A DNA stretch of 64,000 nucleotides from Kibdelosporangium banguiense (lineage in GTDB: Bacteria; Actinomycetota; Actinomycetes; Mycobacteriales; Pseudonocardiaceae), in assembly GCF_017876405.1 (NCBI RefSeq), contig NZ_JAGINW010000001.1, positions 7,453,203 to 7,517,202 of the forward strand. Direction: 5' to 3'. A program made the position numbers and the translations under genes. Shown in pieces: positions 25,577 through 34,715 of this stretch. Below the pieces are notes generated by a model. The model had not been told where the DNA came from, did no database searches, and saw only the letters and a list, made by a program, of their open reading frames with translations. Each line of letters begins with the position of its first letter. The first letter of the stretch is position 1.

Positions 25577-26779
25577 GTGAGCACCACCAGCGATGTGCCC
25601 AAGGACTTCGATCACCTCGATCCGCGGACCGCTCCCCGGGTACACGATGTCCTGGCGTTGTTCCGCAGATCGTGTCCGGTGGCGCACAGTGCGGCGCACG
25701 GCGGGTTCTACGTAGTGACGAAGTATGACCACATCAAGCATGTCGCTCAGCGCGCGGACCTGTTCAGTTCCGCGGTGGACGGGCTTGGCGCGGTGGTCGT
25801 GGTGCCTGGAGTCGACGGGGTGCTGGCTCCGTTGTTCGAGCTGGATCCGCCGGAGCACACGTTCTGGCGCAGGCATTTGCAGGAGTTCTTCTCGCCGGTG
25901 GGAGCAGCGCGTCACGAGCCGTACATTCGACGGCTCACCCAGGAGGCGGTTGCCGGGCTGGCCCCGCTGGGGCGGGCGGATTTCGTGACGGATTTGGCGC
26001 AGCGCATACCGCCGTTCGTCGTAGGTGCGTTGCTGGGTGTTCCGGAGGCAGATCGGCCGGCGTTGAGTTCGTTGACAGTCGGGTTGTTCGGAGCGGGGAC
26101 AGTCGAGGAGGCGCAACGGATCGGGCGCGACTATGCGGAGTTCCTGCTGGCGCAGATCGAGGCCCGGCGTGGCCGCGACGGCGACGATCTGCTGACCTCG
26201 GCGGTGAACACCGAGATCGGTGGCCGGCACGCGACAGATGGTGAGTTGCTGAAGCTCGCGTTCCTGATGGTGGCTGCCGGGCACTTGACCACCGTGGACA
26301 CAATCGCCAACACGTTGCTGGTGCTGGCGCAGGACGACGCGCTGCGGCGCCGGGTGACCGCTGATCTGTCGTTGCTGGCAGAGGTTGTCGAGGAGAGTGT
26401 CCGGCACGAATCCGCTGTGGCAGCGACAGGCCGTACCGTCCGGGCGGACACGAGCCTTGGCGACGTGCCGCTGTCGGCGGGGGACCGGGTTCTGCTGGCA
26501 TGGGGTTCGGCCAATCGGGACGAACAGCGGTTCCCCGACGGTGCGCAGTTCCGGTTGGACCGAGGGCGTTTGCCGGTGCCACAACTGGGTTGGGGCGCCG
26601 GCGCGCATCGGTGCCTGGGGATGCACCTGGCCCGGCTGGAGGTGCGTGTGGTGCTGGAGGAGGTACTCCGTGCCATCCCGGACTTCTCGCTCGCGGACGG
26701 GGCCGAGCCCGAGCGGACCTACGGGGTGATCAGAGGAGTCCGGTCGCTTCCCGTCGAGTGGGTCACTTCGTCTTCTTGA
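25577..26779 (+). CDS. Cytochrome P450 with unusual I-helix and heme-loop residues
   Basis: A 400-residue P450. GTG 25577 follows AGGAG; an in-frame GTG at 25565 would add four residues. Expected parts are DPPEHTFWRR (C-helix), EESVRHES (K-helix ExxR) and the heme loop GWGAGAHRCLG with Cys346. Two positions deviate. The I-helix has AGHLTT (residues 234-239), where bacterial P450s nearly always have AGHETT or AGxDTT, so the acidic residue of the proton relay is Leu. The heme signature starts with Trp instead of Phe. The enzyme probably binds heme but may have altered oxygen activation. No ferredoxin gene is nearby. It overlaps the convergent gene by 17 bases. Confidence 0.9.
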   Translation: MSTTSDVPKDFDHLDPRTAPRVHDVLALFRRSCPVAHSAAHGGFYVVTKYDHIKHVAQRADLFSSAVDGLGAVVVVPGVDGVLAPLFELDPPEHTFWRRHLQEFFSPVGAARHEPYIRRLTQEAVAGLAPLGRADFVTDLAQRIPPFVVGALLGVPEADRPALSSLTVGLFGAGTVEEAQRIGRDYAEFLLAQIEARRGRDGDDLLTSAVNTEIGGRHATDGELLKLAFLMVAAGHLTTVDTIANTLLVLAQDDALRRRVTADLSLLAEVVEESVRHESAVAATGRTVRADTSLGDVPLSAGDRVLLAWGSANRDEQRFPDGAQFRLDRGRLPVPQLGWGAGAHRCLGMHLARLEVRVVLEEVLRAIPDFSLADGAEPERTYGVIRGVRSLPVEWVTSSS

Positions 26780-27701
26780 AACCCGGCGGAGGGATCAGTA
26801 CCAGACGTGCGAGGTTCTCTTCGGTGCGCGGCAGCCATTTGTAGGTCGTGGTCGTCGCGGCTGAGGCCGGGAACTCCTTGTCACCGGGCTCGCCCGTGCC
26901 CTTGGTCGCGATGTTCCTGACCGGAAGATACGTTTTGCCGTCCACCCACATGTCGATCCGGTAGGACCGGTCCGGGCCGTAGAGACGCAGGCGCAGGGTG
27001 TCGATGCCGTCGATGTTCTCCTTGCCCACCAACTCCAGTGTGCCGTCGGAGATCGCCTTGCGGACGCTGTCCGCGTCGGTGATGTCCGGTATGTCGGTAG
27101 GTTTGCGGTCTGTCATGTGGTCGGTGGACCACGTCTTGAGGTCGTAGTCGACGGTGACCATGTCCTGGTCGCCGTCCGGGCCGCTGACGGCGTGCGACTG
27201 GTTCAGATGGATGGGGGCCGGCGGCCCTGTGTCCGGCCCCGCGGGCAACGTCATCTTCCGGTCTGACGACGGCACAGACACGCCGCTGCTCCGGTTGTAG
27301 ACGTCGTTGCGATATCGCTGGGTGGCCTTGTCGACCCACTCGTCGTAGTAGCCGCCTGCATAGGTGCTTTTCGACTGGATCACGTACTGCGGGGCCTGGC
27401 TCACTGCCTTGATGGTCTGCGCCTGCACCTGCGCGACGTTCTCCACAGGCACGTTCTCCACCGGTGGCGGGTTGTTGACGGCCTCGCTCGGGGATTTCTG
27501 CACGGTCGTAGTCGTTGCCACCATGACGGCGGCAACGGCCACGACGGTTGCCGGGACTGCGATCGCCGTACGAATCGTCCACGCGCGTTTGGCCTGTCGG
27601 CGGCGTAGCTTCCTTGCCAGGTCAGGGGAAGCGCGGACGTCCTGAAGTTCGTGCCTCAGCCTGGTGCCGAGTTCCTGGCCGTACTCCTGCTCAGTGGGCA
27701 T
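26763..27701 (-). CDS. Single-pass membrane protein, putative partner of the ECF sigma factor
   Basis: A 312-residue protein with a charged cytoplasmic N-terminus of about 40 residues (ASPDLARKLRRRQAKRAW), one membrane helix (about 42-64) and a large outside domain with LolA/LppX-like beta-rich character (YVIQSKSTYAGGYYDEWVDK, SYRIDMWVDGKTYLPVRNI). Such proteins (the CU044_5270-like group) are commonly encoded just after SigE-type ECF sigma genes, and the start here overlaps the sigma gene by 11 bases. GGAGG precedes the ATG. It may act as an envelope sensor or anti-sigma-like partner. There is no zinc-binding anti-sigma motif. Confidence 0.78.
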   Translation of the reverse strand: MPTEQEYGQELGTRLRHELQDVRASPDLARKLRRRQAKRAWTIRTAIAVPATVVAVAAVMVATTTTVQKSPSEAVNNPPPVENVPVENVAQVQAQTIKAVSQAPQYVIQSKSTYAGGYYDEWVDKATQRYRNDVYNRSSGVSVPSSDRKMTLPAGPDTGPPAPIHLNQSHAVSGPDGDQDMVTVDYDLKTWSTDHMTDRKPTDIPDITDADSVRKAISDGTLELVGKENIDGIDTLRLRLYGPDRSYRIDMWVDGKTYLPVRNIATKGTGEPGDKEFPASAATTTTYKWLPRTEENLARLVLIPPPGFKKTK

Positions 27702-28215
27702 GGGGGACCTCCATGGGAAAGGGCTCGTGATAGTCGGCCAGCAGCTCGCGCAGCCTGGCCAGTGCTCGGGACGTGTGCGTCTTGACCGTGCCGGTAGAGG
27801 AGCCGATCAGCTCAGCGGTCTGCTCCACCGACAGGTCCTCGAAAAACCGCAGGATGACGACCTGCCGTTGCCGGATGGGCAGTTGGGCCAGCGCCCGCAC
27901 CACCACCCGGCGTTCGGTCACCCGCTCGTACCCGCCGTCCACCGTGCGCAATGTGTCCGGATCCTCCGGCATGGGCGCCTCGCGTGGCCGTCGGAACAGC
28001 GACCTGATCCGGTCCCGGGAGAGATTCACCAGCACTTGGCGTGCGTACGCCTCAGGGGAGTCGCGCGCCTGCGACCAGTGTCGCGCGGTGCGTAACAGCG
28101 CTGTCTGCAACAGATCTTCGGCGTGCCCCCGATCCCCCGTGAGCAGGTACGCGGTACGCAGCAGTGCCGTGGATCTGTCGTCGACAAACGTTTCGAAGCT
28201 GGGATCTACCCGCAT
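27691..28215 (-). CDS. ECF RNA polymerase sigma factor, SigE-family (actinobacterial)
   Basis: A 174-residue sigma-70 family protein. Region 2 (FETFVDDRSTALLRTAYLLTGDRGHAEDLLQTALLRTARHW) and region 4 (LAQLPIRQRQVVILRFFEDLSVEQTAELIGSSTGTVKTHTSRAL) are complete. The ATG at 28215 has AGGAGG only one base before it, which is unusually tight; a TTG at 28263 is an alternative start. It directs polymerase to envelope or stress promoters, with the downstream membrane protein as its likely regulator. It is divergent from a P450 gene with 76 bases between starts. Confidence 0.9.
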   Translation of the reverse strand: MRVDPSFETFVDDRSTALLRTAYLLTGDRGHAEDLLQTALLRTARHWSQARDSPEAYARQVLVNLSRDRIRSLFRRPREAPMPEDPDTLRTVDGGYERVTERRVVVRALAQLPIRQRQVVILRFFEDLSVEQTAELIGSSTGTVKTHTSRALARLRELLADYHEPFPMEVPHAH

Positions 28216-28291
28216 ACCTCCTAGAACGTCAGCCCGCCGGAACGGGTTGACACGCTCGCGCAACTCCCACGCGGCCGATAGCGTCGAGTGG

Positions 28292-29482
28292 GTGAGCGAC
28301 GCGCAGGCTTATCCGTTCGGTCCGGTCGAAGAAGGCCTTGTGCCACACCCGGAGTACGCCCGGTTGCGCGCTGAACCTGGCTTGGCGCGCATCCGGATGC
28401 CCTATGGCGGCGAGGCGTGGCTGGCCACGCGATACGACGACGCCCGTCAAGTGCTTGCCGATCCGCGGTTTTCGCGGGCGGCGGCCGCGGGACGTGATTC
28501 GCCGAGGGCCCGGCCCCTGATCGACGAACCGGAGTCGATGCTCAGCATGGATCCCCCGGAACACACGCGGCTGCGGCGGTTGGTGGCCAAGGCTTTCACT
28601 GCCCGCAGGGTCGAGTTGTTGCGGCCGTGGGTCGTGCAGGTCGTCGACGAGTTGCTGGACGCGATGACCGATGCCGGGCCGCCCGCGGACTTCGTCGAGC
28701 TGGTGGCCTGGCCCACGCCGATGATCGTGATCTCGGAGCTGCTCGGGGTGCCCGCCGACGACCGGGCGGATCTTCGCCGCTGGACCGAACGCACACTGGC
28801 GTTGGGCGCCGGCACATCGGTCGAGCAGATCACCGACGCCCGGATCCGGCTCATGGACTACCTGGCTGGTCTGGCCGCGGAACGCCGCAGGCATCCGTCC
28901 GACGACCTGGTCGGCGCGCTGGTCGTGGCAAGGGACGAAGGCGACGCGCTCAGCGAGGACGAGTTGGTGCGGCTGTTGCTGACACTGCTGGTCGCCGGGC
29001 ATGAGACCACGGCCAACCAGATCGGCAACTTCGCGTACCTCCTGCTGAGCGAAGCCGAGCGATGGTCGCGACTGGTCGAGGCGGGCCCCAGTGCGGTCCC
29101 GGCCGCTGTGGAGGAGCTGTTGCGTTACACGCCGATGGCGCTGTCCGTGGACTTCGCGCGGGTCGCGACCGAGGACGTCGAAGTGGGTGGCCAGGTGGTG
29201 CCCGCGGGCGACGCCGTGCTGGTGCAGCTGCATTCCGCTGACCGGGACACCGCGGTGTTCCCGGACGGCGGCGAGCTGGACCTGACCCGTGACCCGAACC
29301 CGCACATCGCCTTCGGGCACGGCGCGCACCACTGTCTGGGTGCGCCACTGGCCCGGCTGGAACTGCACGTGATCTTCGAGGCGCTGGTGCGGCGGCTGCC
29401 CGGACTACGCCTTGCGAGGGAGGTGGAGTGGGTGTCCGACCGGCTGCTGCGGGGCGCACGGGGCCTGAACGTCGCCTGGTAG
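28292..29482 (+). CDS. Cytochrome P450
   Basis: A 396-residue P450 with all standard elements: DPPEHTRLRRLVAKAFT in the C-helix region, I-helix LVAGHETTANQ, K-helix EELLR and the heme loop FGHGAHHCLG with Cys348. GTG 28292 starts the conserved N-terminus (YPFGPVEEGLVPHPEYARLR). It resembles the CYP107/CYP105 group of actinomycete secondary-metabolism hydroxylases, but the substrate cannot be inferred. No ferredoxin or reductase gene is adjacent. It is divergent from the SigE-type sigma gene. Confidence 0.93.
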   Translation: MSDAQAYPFGPVEEGLVPHPEYARLRAEPGLARIRMPYGGEAWLATRYDDARQVLADPRFSRAAAAGRDSPRARPLIDEPESMLSMDPPEHTRLRRLVAKAFTARRVELLRPWVVQVVDELLDAMTDAGPPADFVELVAWPTPMIVISELLGVPADDRADLRRWTERTLALGAGTSVEQITDARIRLMDYLAGLAAERRRHPSDDLVGALVVARDEGDALSEDELVRLLLTLLVAGHETTANQIGNFAYLLLSEAERWSRLVEAGPSAVPAAVEELLRYTPMALSVDFARVATEDVEVGGQVVPAGDAVLVQLHSADRDTAVFPDGGELDLTRDPNPHIAFGHGAHHCLGAPLARLELHVIFEALVRRLPGLRLAREVEWVSDRLLRGARGLNVAW

Positions 29483-29557
29483 CCCGTCCTGTCCGGTTCA
29501 GGCCAGTGGCCGTCGCCGGTCAGTCCGGATGTGCCTGCGGTTCCTAAGGTTGACGCC

Positions 29558-30493
29558 GTGACACTTCGTGGCTGCGTCCTCAACCGAGTCGGGTGCCTGC
29601 TCGTGGTGCTTGCCGTGTTCGGGCTCGGCGTGGTCACGCCGTCCGCGGCGGAGACCGTCTGCCCGACCACCACAAGGGTGTTCACGGTCGACGCGAAAAC
29701 CGGGCACCTGGGAGAGATCCGGCGCTGCTTCACCGGCGATTCGTGGCAGCTGAGGCCAATGGGGGAAGTGGACTCGGCCGACTGGCGGACCTACTCGAAG
29801 GTGTTCGGGGCATACGACGGGGACGCGGCGATCCTGTACGCGGTCACCGCTTCCGGCGAGTTGTGGTGGCGCCGGCAGACGGCTTCCGGTGCGACGCTGG
29901 GCGCGCCGGTGCGAGTCGGCGACACGGTCGACTGGCGGCACGACGTGGTTTTCGTGGCGAGTCCGGGTTATCTCGAGCTCGGTGACTTCGGCGGGCCGGT
30001 GCGTACGTTCCGGCACGAGGGGTGGTCCTCGGGCGGGACGGTGGTATCCGAGGACAGTGTGCTCCTCACGATCTTCCATGGACCGGCCATTACCGCAGTG
30101 ACAGGCGCAGGCAACGCTCTGGGCAACTGGGATGGCGTGGAGTACCGCGTGTGGCGCCAATCCGGCGGCACCCACGACGACGTGTGGTACGCGAGCGGGA
30201 AGCTGCCCGCCGGTGTAAGTGGTGTGACTGGGGACGGAACCGAGCTCTACGGCGTGGAATCCGGTGGCGTGGTGCTGCTGGAGCAGACGTTGTCCCTCTG
30301 CCGGATCGCCAACCGTCACGACTGGCGGGTGTCGGCTCGGGCGCCGGGACGCTTCAGCCGGGTGGTCGTGCCGGTGCGCGCAAATGCGGACGTGCGGCCG
30401 TCAATGGCCCCGACACCGCAAATGGATCCGCGGCTGCTTCGAGCCTGCACCGGTGGCAATGGCCCCGACCTCGATCCGTGGGAATGGCAGTAG
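29558..30493 (+). CDS. Secreted tachylectin-like beta-propeller protein
   Basis: A 311-residue exported protein. The GTG start gives a signal peptide (LVVLAVFGLGVVTPSAAE) followed by repeats with a propeller character: FTVDAKTGHLGEIRRC, ILYAVTASGELWWRRQ and DDVWYASGKLPAGVSGVTGDGTELYGVESGGVVLLEQ. The pairing of 'LYAVTASGELWWRR' with Trp and Gly turns resembles tachylectin-2-type sugar-binding propellers. There are five cysteines in the mature part. It probably binds carbohydrate outside the cell. It is convergent with the LuxR gene, 4 bases apart. Confidence 0.7.
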   Translation: MTLRGCVLNRVGCLLVVLAVFGLGVVTPSAAETVCPTTTRVFTVDAKTGHLGEIRRCFTGDSWQLRPMGEVDSADWRTYSKVFGAYDGDAAILYAVTASGELWWRRQTASGATLGAPVRVGDTVDWRHDVVFVASPGYLELGDFGGPVRTFRHEGWSSGGTVVSEDSVLLTIFHGPAITAVTGAGNALGNWDGVEYRVWRQSGGTHDDVWYASGKLPAGVSGVTGDGTELYGVESGGVVLLEQTLSLCRIANRHDWRVSARAPGRFSRVVVPVRANADVRPSMAPTPQMDPRLLRACTGGNGPDLDPWEWQ

Positions 30494-30497
30494 TGGT

Positions 30498-31460
30498 TCA
30501 GTCCACCCAGCCCTCGCGGACGGCGGCGACGGCGAGGGTCACCCGGTTGGTCGCGCCGAGTGCTTTGAGCAGCGCCTGGACGTGCCTGCGCACGGTCCGC
30601 TCGCTGATTCCCAGACTGCGCGCGATGGCTCCGTCGGTCATGCCCGTCAGCACCAGCCGCAGCACTTGGTCCTGTTCCGGCGGTACTTTCGCTGGCGTGC
30701 CGTCGATGGACACCGCCCGGCTCCACAGCAGCTCGAAGTACGTCCGCAACGCCGCGGTGATCACGGGAGACCGCACGAGCGCCGCGCCTTCCATGCCCGT
30801 GGGGCCGAGTGGCAGCAACGCGGCTCGCTCGTCCACGAGCACCAGCTTCATCGGCAGATGTGGGTACACCCGGCACAGCCAGCCGGATTCCTGGGATTTG
30901 CGGAGCATCTCCGTCGCGCCGGGAACCTCCAGCGCCGCACGGGAATAGATGTTACGGAAACACACCCCGCGCTCGAGCACCTCCGCGGGCAGCGACCGGG
31001 CCGATCGTGGATCCGGCGGCCGGGTGAAGTGCTCGGTTTCCAGGCTGACCACGTCGTACTGCGCCGACAGGCAGAGCTCCACCGACAGCGCCCCGATCTC
31101 CTGCGGGTCGGTGATCACTCGCACGAGGTCGCCGGGTTCGCCGGAGAACACCGACGATCGGTAGACCTGTTGGAGTGCCTGCATCTCGTCGCGCATGTGC
31201 AGCAAAGTCTGGTACTGGTCCAGGATCTGCCGTTGCTTGGTCAGGATCGCGTTGTCCACGGCCCGGATCGGCTCCACCGGCACCAGCCGGGGCAGGTCCA
31301 CGTAGCGTTCCCGGGCGAACCCCTTGTCGATCAGCTCCCGGGCCTCGCTGCTGGCAGGCAGGTCCGGATGCTCGACGAGCGACAGGCCACCGCTGACGAT
31401 CAGGCGCTCGTAGAGCGTGGCGGCCGACGCGGAAAGCACACTGGTCAAGCCAGTCCTCAT
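30498..31460 (-). CDS. LuxR-type regulator with TrmB-like N-terminus
   Basis: A 320-residue transcription factor. The N-terminal 60 residues resemble a TrmB-type winged helix (ASAATLYERLIVSGGLSLVEHPDL), followed by a middle alpha/beta effector domain. The C-terminal LuxR helix-turn-helix is clear (LRLVLTGMTDGAIARSLGISERTVRRHVQALLKALGA). GGAGGG lies just upstream of the ATG. This architecture is common in actinomycetes, often near secreted proteins. The adjacent lectin-like genes on both sides are possible targets, which is speculation. Confidence 0.85.
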   Translation of the reverse strand: MRTGLTSVLSASAATLYERLIVSGGLSLVEHPDLPASSEARELIDKGFARERYVDLPRLVPVEPIRAVDNAILTKQRQILDQYQTLLHMRDEMQALQQVYRSSVFSGEPGDLVRVITDPQEIGALSVELCLSAQYDVVSLETEHFTRPPDPRSARSLPAEVLERGVCFRNIYSRAALEVPGATEMLRKSQESGWLCRVYPHLPMKLVLVDERAALLPLGPTGMEGAALVRSPVITAALRTYFELLWSRAVSIDGTPAKVPPEQDQVLRLVLTGMTDGAIARSLGISERTVRRHVQALLKALGATNRVTLAVAAVREGWVD

Positions 31461-31678
31461 TCACCCTCCCGCAGCGCCCCGGCGAGTGTAGCGGGGGCAG
31501 GCCGCATCCGGCCAATGGCCTTGATGGCCACGGGATCGGCACCTCACGGGCCTGCGAAACGCAATAAGCTCCCCTTTCGCAGGCCGCGGCGAGAAGATTT
31601 CCCGCAGCCTCCGGATATCACGAACACCGGAATTCCCAAGGTTTCGGTCTGCCTGATTCCAGGAGAGAAAGAGGTTCC

Positions 31679-32194
31679 ATGAAGCTGTCCGCCCGTGGGC
31701 TGGCGCTGCTGTCCGGCGTTGTCACAGCCCTGATCACCATGATCGCCCCCGCTTATGCGAACGCGCAGTCAAGTGTGCTCGACGCCCCGACACCGGGGGT
31801 GCAATACCGGCTGAGCAATCAGTGGCACAGCGGTGAGTGCCTTGCCGGGCGAAACAACGACAGAGTGAACATCGCGCACTGCGAGGTCTCCTACACCGAC
31901 CAGTACTGGTATCTCGAGCCGGTCGCCGCGGCGGGATTCTACCGGCTGCGGAATGTGGCCTCGGGACAATGCGCGGCGATTCTGAAGAACGGGCACGTCC
32001 GGATGTCGGGCTGTGTCGACAGCTACAACGACCAGTGGTGGCGCCTGGATCCCGTGCCGGGATACAACACCTACCAGTTGTACAACCACCTGCGCGGGAC
32101 ATGCCTGGCGGCACCTACCATCAATGGCGCCGCACGCCCCTTCACGTGTGAGCCCAGCTACGCCGACCAGCGGTGGGCCTTCATCCGCCGGTGA
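31679..32194 (+). CDS. Secreted ricin-type (QxW) lectin-like protein
   Basis: A 171-residue protein with a signal peptide (about residues 1-29, cleavage near YANAQ). The rest is a single beta-trefoil of three repeats with QxW-like motifs: DQYWYLEPV, DQWWRLDPV and DQRWAFIRR. Each repeat also carries a Cys pair (GECLAG/HCEVSY, GQCAAI/GCVDSY, GTCLAA/TCEPSY). Ricin B-type lectins bind galactose-containing glycans. It stands alone without a catalytic domain. AGGAGA lies about 20 bases upstream and GAGG directly before the ATG. Confidence 0.85.
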   Translation: MKLSARGLALLSGVVTALITMIAPAYANAQSSVLDAPTPGVQYRLSNQWHSGECLAGRNNDRVNIAHCEVSYTDQYWYLEPVAAAGFYRLRNVASGQCAAILKNGHVRMSGCVDSYNDQWWRLDPVPGYNTYQLYNHLRGTCLAAPTINGAARPFTCEPSYADQRWAFIRR

Positions 32195-32207
32195 TCCGGA
32201 GCAATTC

Positions 32208-32247
32208 GTGACTTTGCCGGGAAGGGCTCCCTTCCCGGCAAAATCAC
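32208..32247. terminator. Bidirectional terminator hairpin
   Basis: TTTGCCGGGAAGGG at 32213-32226 pairs perfectly with CCCTTCCCGGCAAA at 32229-32242, and the stem extends through GTGA/TCAC with one mismatch. It lies between the convergent lectin and TPR genes and has A/T runs on both sides, so it can terminate both transcripts. Confidence 0.85.
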
Positions 32248-34715
32248 TGAGCGAGCAGTCGCAGGTTTTCGACGGCCTCAGGACAATGTTGCTCGGCAAG
32301 GAAGATGGCTCTGACCAATGTGTCCGGTGTGTCACCGAGGTCGTGACGTCGTTCGATGGCACCGGACAGGCCGAGCACATCGACTTCGCCGACCGGATCG
32401 CCCAGCGCCCGCGCGAGGTGTAGTGCCTCCTCAAGCATCGCGTGTGCGTTGTCCTCGTCAATTGTGTTGACGTGCAACTGGGCCAGACGGATCAGCGACC
32501 GCATTCTGGCGCGTGTGTCGCCGCGTGCTGTGGCGCGGTCGAGTCTGCGCCGGAGAATGCTGATTGCGGCGTCGGTGTTTTCGAGGCGCCTGCCAACAAG
32601 CAGGCTCACGTGGTCGAGAACTGCATCCTCGATGTCAGGCGCGTCTGCGACGACTGTGAGTGCCTCCGCATCGAGCAGCGTCTCGACGGCGAGCGCCACG
32701 TCTCCGACCGTTTGCGCGGCTCCCGCCAGATTGTCGAGCGCGTCCCAGAGGGCTGTCTGGTCACGTGAGGCCGCAGCGAAGTTGACAGCTGAGCGCAAGT
32801 GTTCGACGGCCTGCTCCGGGGAACTGGTCGTGGCGAGTTCCTGCTCGGCGATCGCGTGAGTGCGCCACAAGTCCAGGTCGGCGTCGGGCAACGCGGACAG
32901 TCGTTCGGAGGTGTGGCCGATGCCGCCGTCGTACTCGATCGCAGTGGCCAGAAGCCATGCGCGTAGCAGCGAGGCAGCGGTGATCACAGGATCCGTTGTC
33001 ACTTCGGCGATTCCCGCCAGCGCGTGCACGCGGATCATCCGGTAGTCGTGGCAGGCGGCCAGGCGCGCGGCACGCTCGTAGTACTCCACGCTGAGATCGG
33101 CATTGCCCAGAATCGCGTGCACGTTAGCGATGTCGCACAAGGAGCGGGCCTCGTCGTGGTGGTTGGCCACTTCCCGGTCGAGTTCGGTGACCCGCTCGTA
33201 GTGGCTGATCGACTCGGCGTACCGGCCGAGCAGCCTGAGTGCGTCCGCGCATTCGCCGAACGCGTGGGCGAGCGCGCGTGGGTCGTCGAGTTCCGCAAGG
33301 ATCTCCGCGCGGCGTTGCTGGTAGGTCAGCACACGTTCGTAGTCCTCGACAGCAAAGGCGCTCCGCCCGGCTTGGTCGAGTATCCGGACACACAGGCGAA
33401 CACTGGTCCAGGATTCGTCGATCGCGGCGTCATGGCCCTGCCAGGCCTCGGCTGAGTTCTGCGCCCGTACGTCGAGGTCTGCCAGCGCCGAGAGTGACAG
33501 CGCTTTGGCGCGCTGGTCGTATATCTGATACGTCGCGTCCGGGAAACGCTTTTCTCCCACGGTTGTGATGGTCGCGGTGTCCGCTGTGACGAGGTCGAGC
33601 GCCTGCTGGTGGAAGGTGCGTGCCGTTGCCAGGTCGCCCGCCGCGGCCGCTGAATGGGCGAGGTCTGTTGCCGCCTGCCACCGGCGTTTCGTCCCGGCGG
33701 ACGCGGCGAGATCCCGCCTGTGAAGCAGGGCCGAGCGGCTGTCGTCGAACCGGCCAGTGTCCCGATAGGACGCTCCCAGCAGCGTGAGGACTTCGTACAG
33801 CATCTGGTCGGCGTGGTTGGTCTGCACAATCTGTTGTGCCGCAGTCAGATCGGGCACGGCCGCGTCCGGACGGCCGAGGATGAAGTTGACGGATGCTCGC
33901 GCCAGCCGCACTTCGGCCAGGGACAGCTCGCCTGCCTCGCGCATCGCGTCGACCCAGCGGTCGGCGTGGTCCAGCGCGTGCCGGGCCATCCCGGCGTGTG
34001 CCCAGACTTCGAGCTGCAGGCGCAGGACCTCGGAACTGGCGAATGTGGCGCCGTCCTCGTCGATCAGGCGCCGGAGGACCTGCATGTCCTCCAGGGCGCC
34101 GCCGGGTTCCTCCCATGACAGGCGGGCCCGGCACCGATGGAGCCGGGTGGCGACCTCGTCTCTGTGGTGCGCGGTCTCGGCGAAAACCGTCAGCGCGGCG
34201 TCGAACAGCTTCTCCGCCTCGGACTGCCAGCCCAGTGCGGCATAAGCCGTTGCCAGACCGTCGAAGTCCTGTGCCCGCAGGATCGGTTCGGACTGGCTGC
34301 CCAGTCTGAGCGCCGACTCGAAGCATTCCACCGCGGGCACGAAATCGTCGCGGTCCAGCAGAACCGTCCCCAGGTTGCCGTAGAGCAGGCAGACATCACG
34401 CTCACGGCCAAGCCGTTGCGCTGCCCGGATCGCTGCTCGCGTCCAATCCTCGCGTTGATCGAGGGACGCCGACTCGATCGTGAGCATCCCGGTTGCGCCG
34501 CGCATGACCGTGCTCAGCTGGGCCGCGGCCGTGTCATTCTCGTCAGACTGGGATGCGAGCCAACGCAGTGCGTGTTCGACCTGCGGCCACATGCGTGCGG
34601 CGTCGTCCTGGGCCGGTCCGGCCAGCCCGAGCGTGTCGGATTGCTCCGCCAATTGCGTGAAGCGGGCCAGTTGCACTTCGGCGTGGGCGTGCCGGACGCG
34701 CTCATGAAGGCTCAT
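32244..34715 (-). CDS. TPR-repeat protein, sensor half of a split STAND pair
   Basis: An 823-residue soluble protein composed almost wholly of tetratricopeptide-like helical pairs (for example VCLLYGNLGTVLLDRDDFVPAVECFESALRLG, AHAFGECADALRLLGRYAESISHYERVTELDREV, SLCDIANVHAILGNADLSVEYYERAARLA). It has no N-terminal P-loop and no enzymatic domain. The start overlaps the end of the NB-ARC gene by 14 bases. In single-chain STAND proteins such repeats follow the ATPase and sense the signal, so here sensor and switch appear to be separate polypeptides from one transcript. Confidence 0.85.
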   Translation of the reverse strand: MSLHERVRHAHAEVQLARFTQLAEQSDTLGLAGPAQDDAARMWPQVEHALRWLASQSDENDTAAAQLSTVMRGATGMLTIESASLDQREDWTRAAIRAAQRLGRERDVCLLYGNLGTVLLDRDDFVPAVECFESALRLGSQSEPILRAQDFDGLATAYAALGWQSEAEKLFDAALTVFAETAHHRDEVATRLHRCRARLSWEEPGGALEDMQVLRRLIDEDGATFASSEVLRLQLEVWAHAGMARHALDHADRWVDAMREAGELSLAEVRLARASVNFILGRPDAAVPDLTAAQQIVQTNHADQMLYEVLTLLGASYRDTGRFDDSRSALLHRRDLAASAGTKRRWQAATDLAHSAAAAGDLATARTFHQQALDLVTADTATITTVGEKRFPDATYQIYDQRAKALSLSALADLDVRAQNSAEAWQGHDAAIDESWTSVRLCVRILDQAGRSAFAVEDYERVLTYQQRRAEILAELDDPRALAHAFGECADALRLLGRYAESISHYERVTELDREVANHHDEARSLCDIANVHAILGNADLSVEYYERAARLAACHDYRMIRVHALAGIAEVTTDPVITAASLLRAWLLATAIEYDGGIGHTSERLSALPDADLDLWRTHAIAEQELATTSSPEQAVEHLRSAVNFAAASRDQTALWDALDNLAGAAQTVGDVALAVETLLDAEALTVVADAPDIEDAVLDHVSLLVGRRLENTDAAISILRRRLDRATARGDTRARMRSLIRLAQLHVNTIDEDNAHAMLEEALHLARALGDPVGEVDVLGLSGAIERRHDLGDTPDTLVRAIFLAEQHCPEAVENLRLLAQ

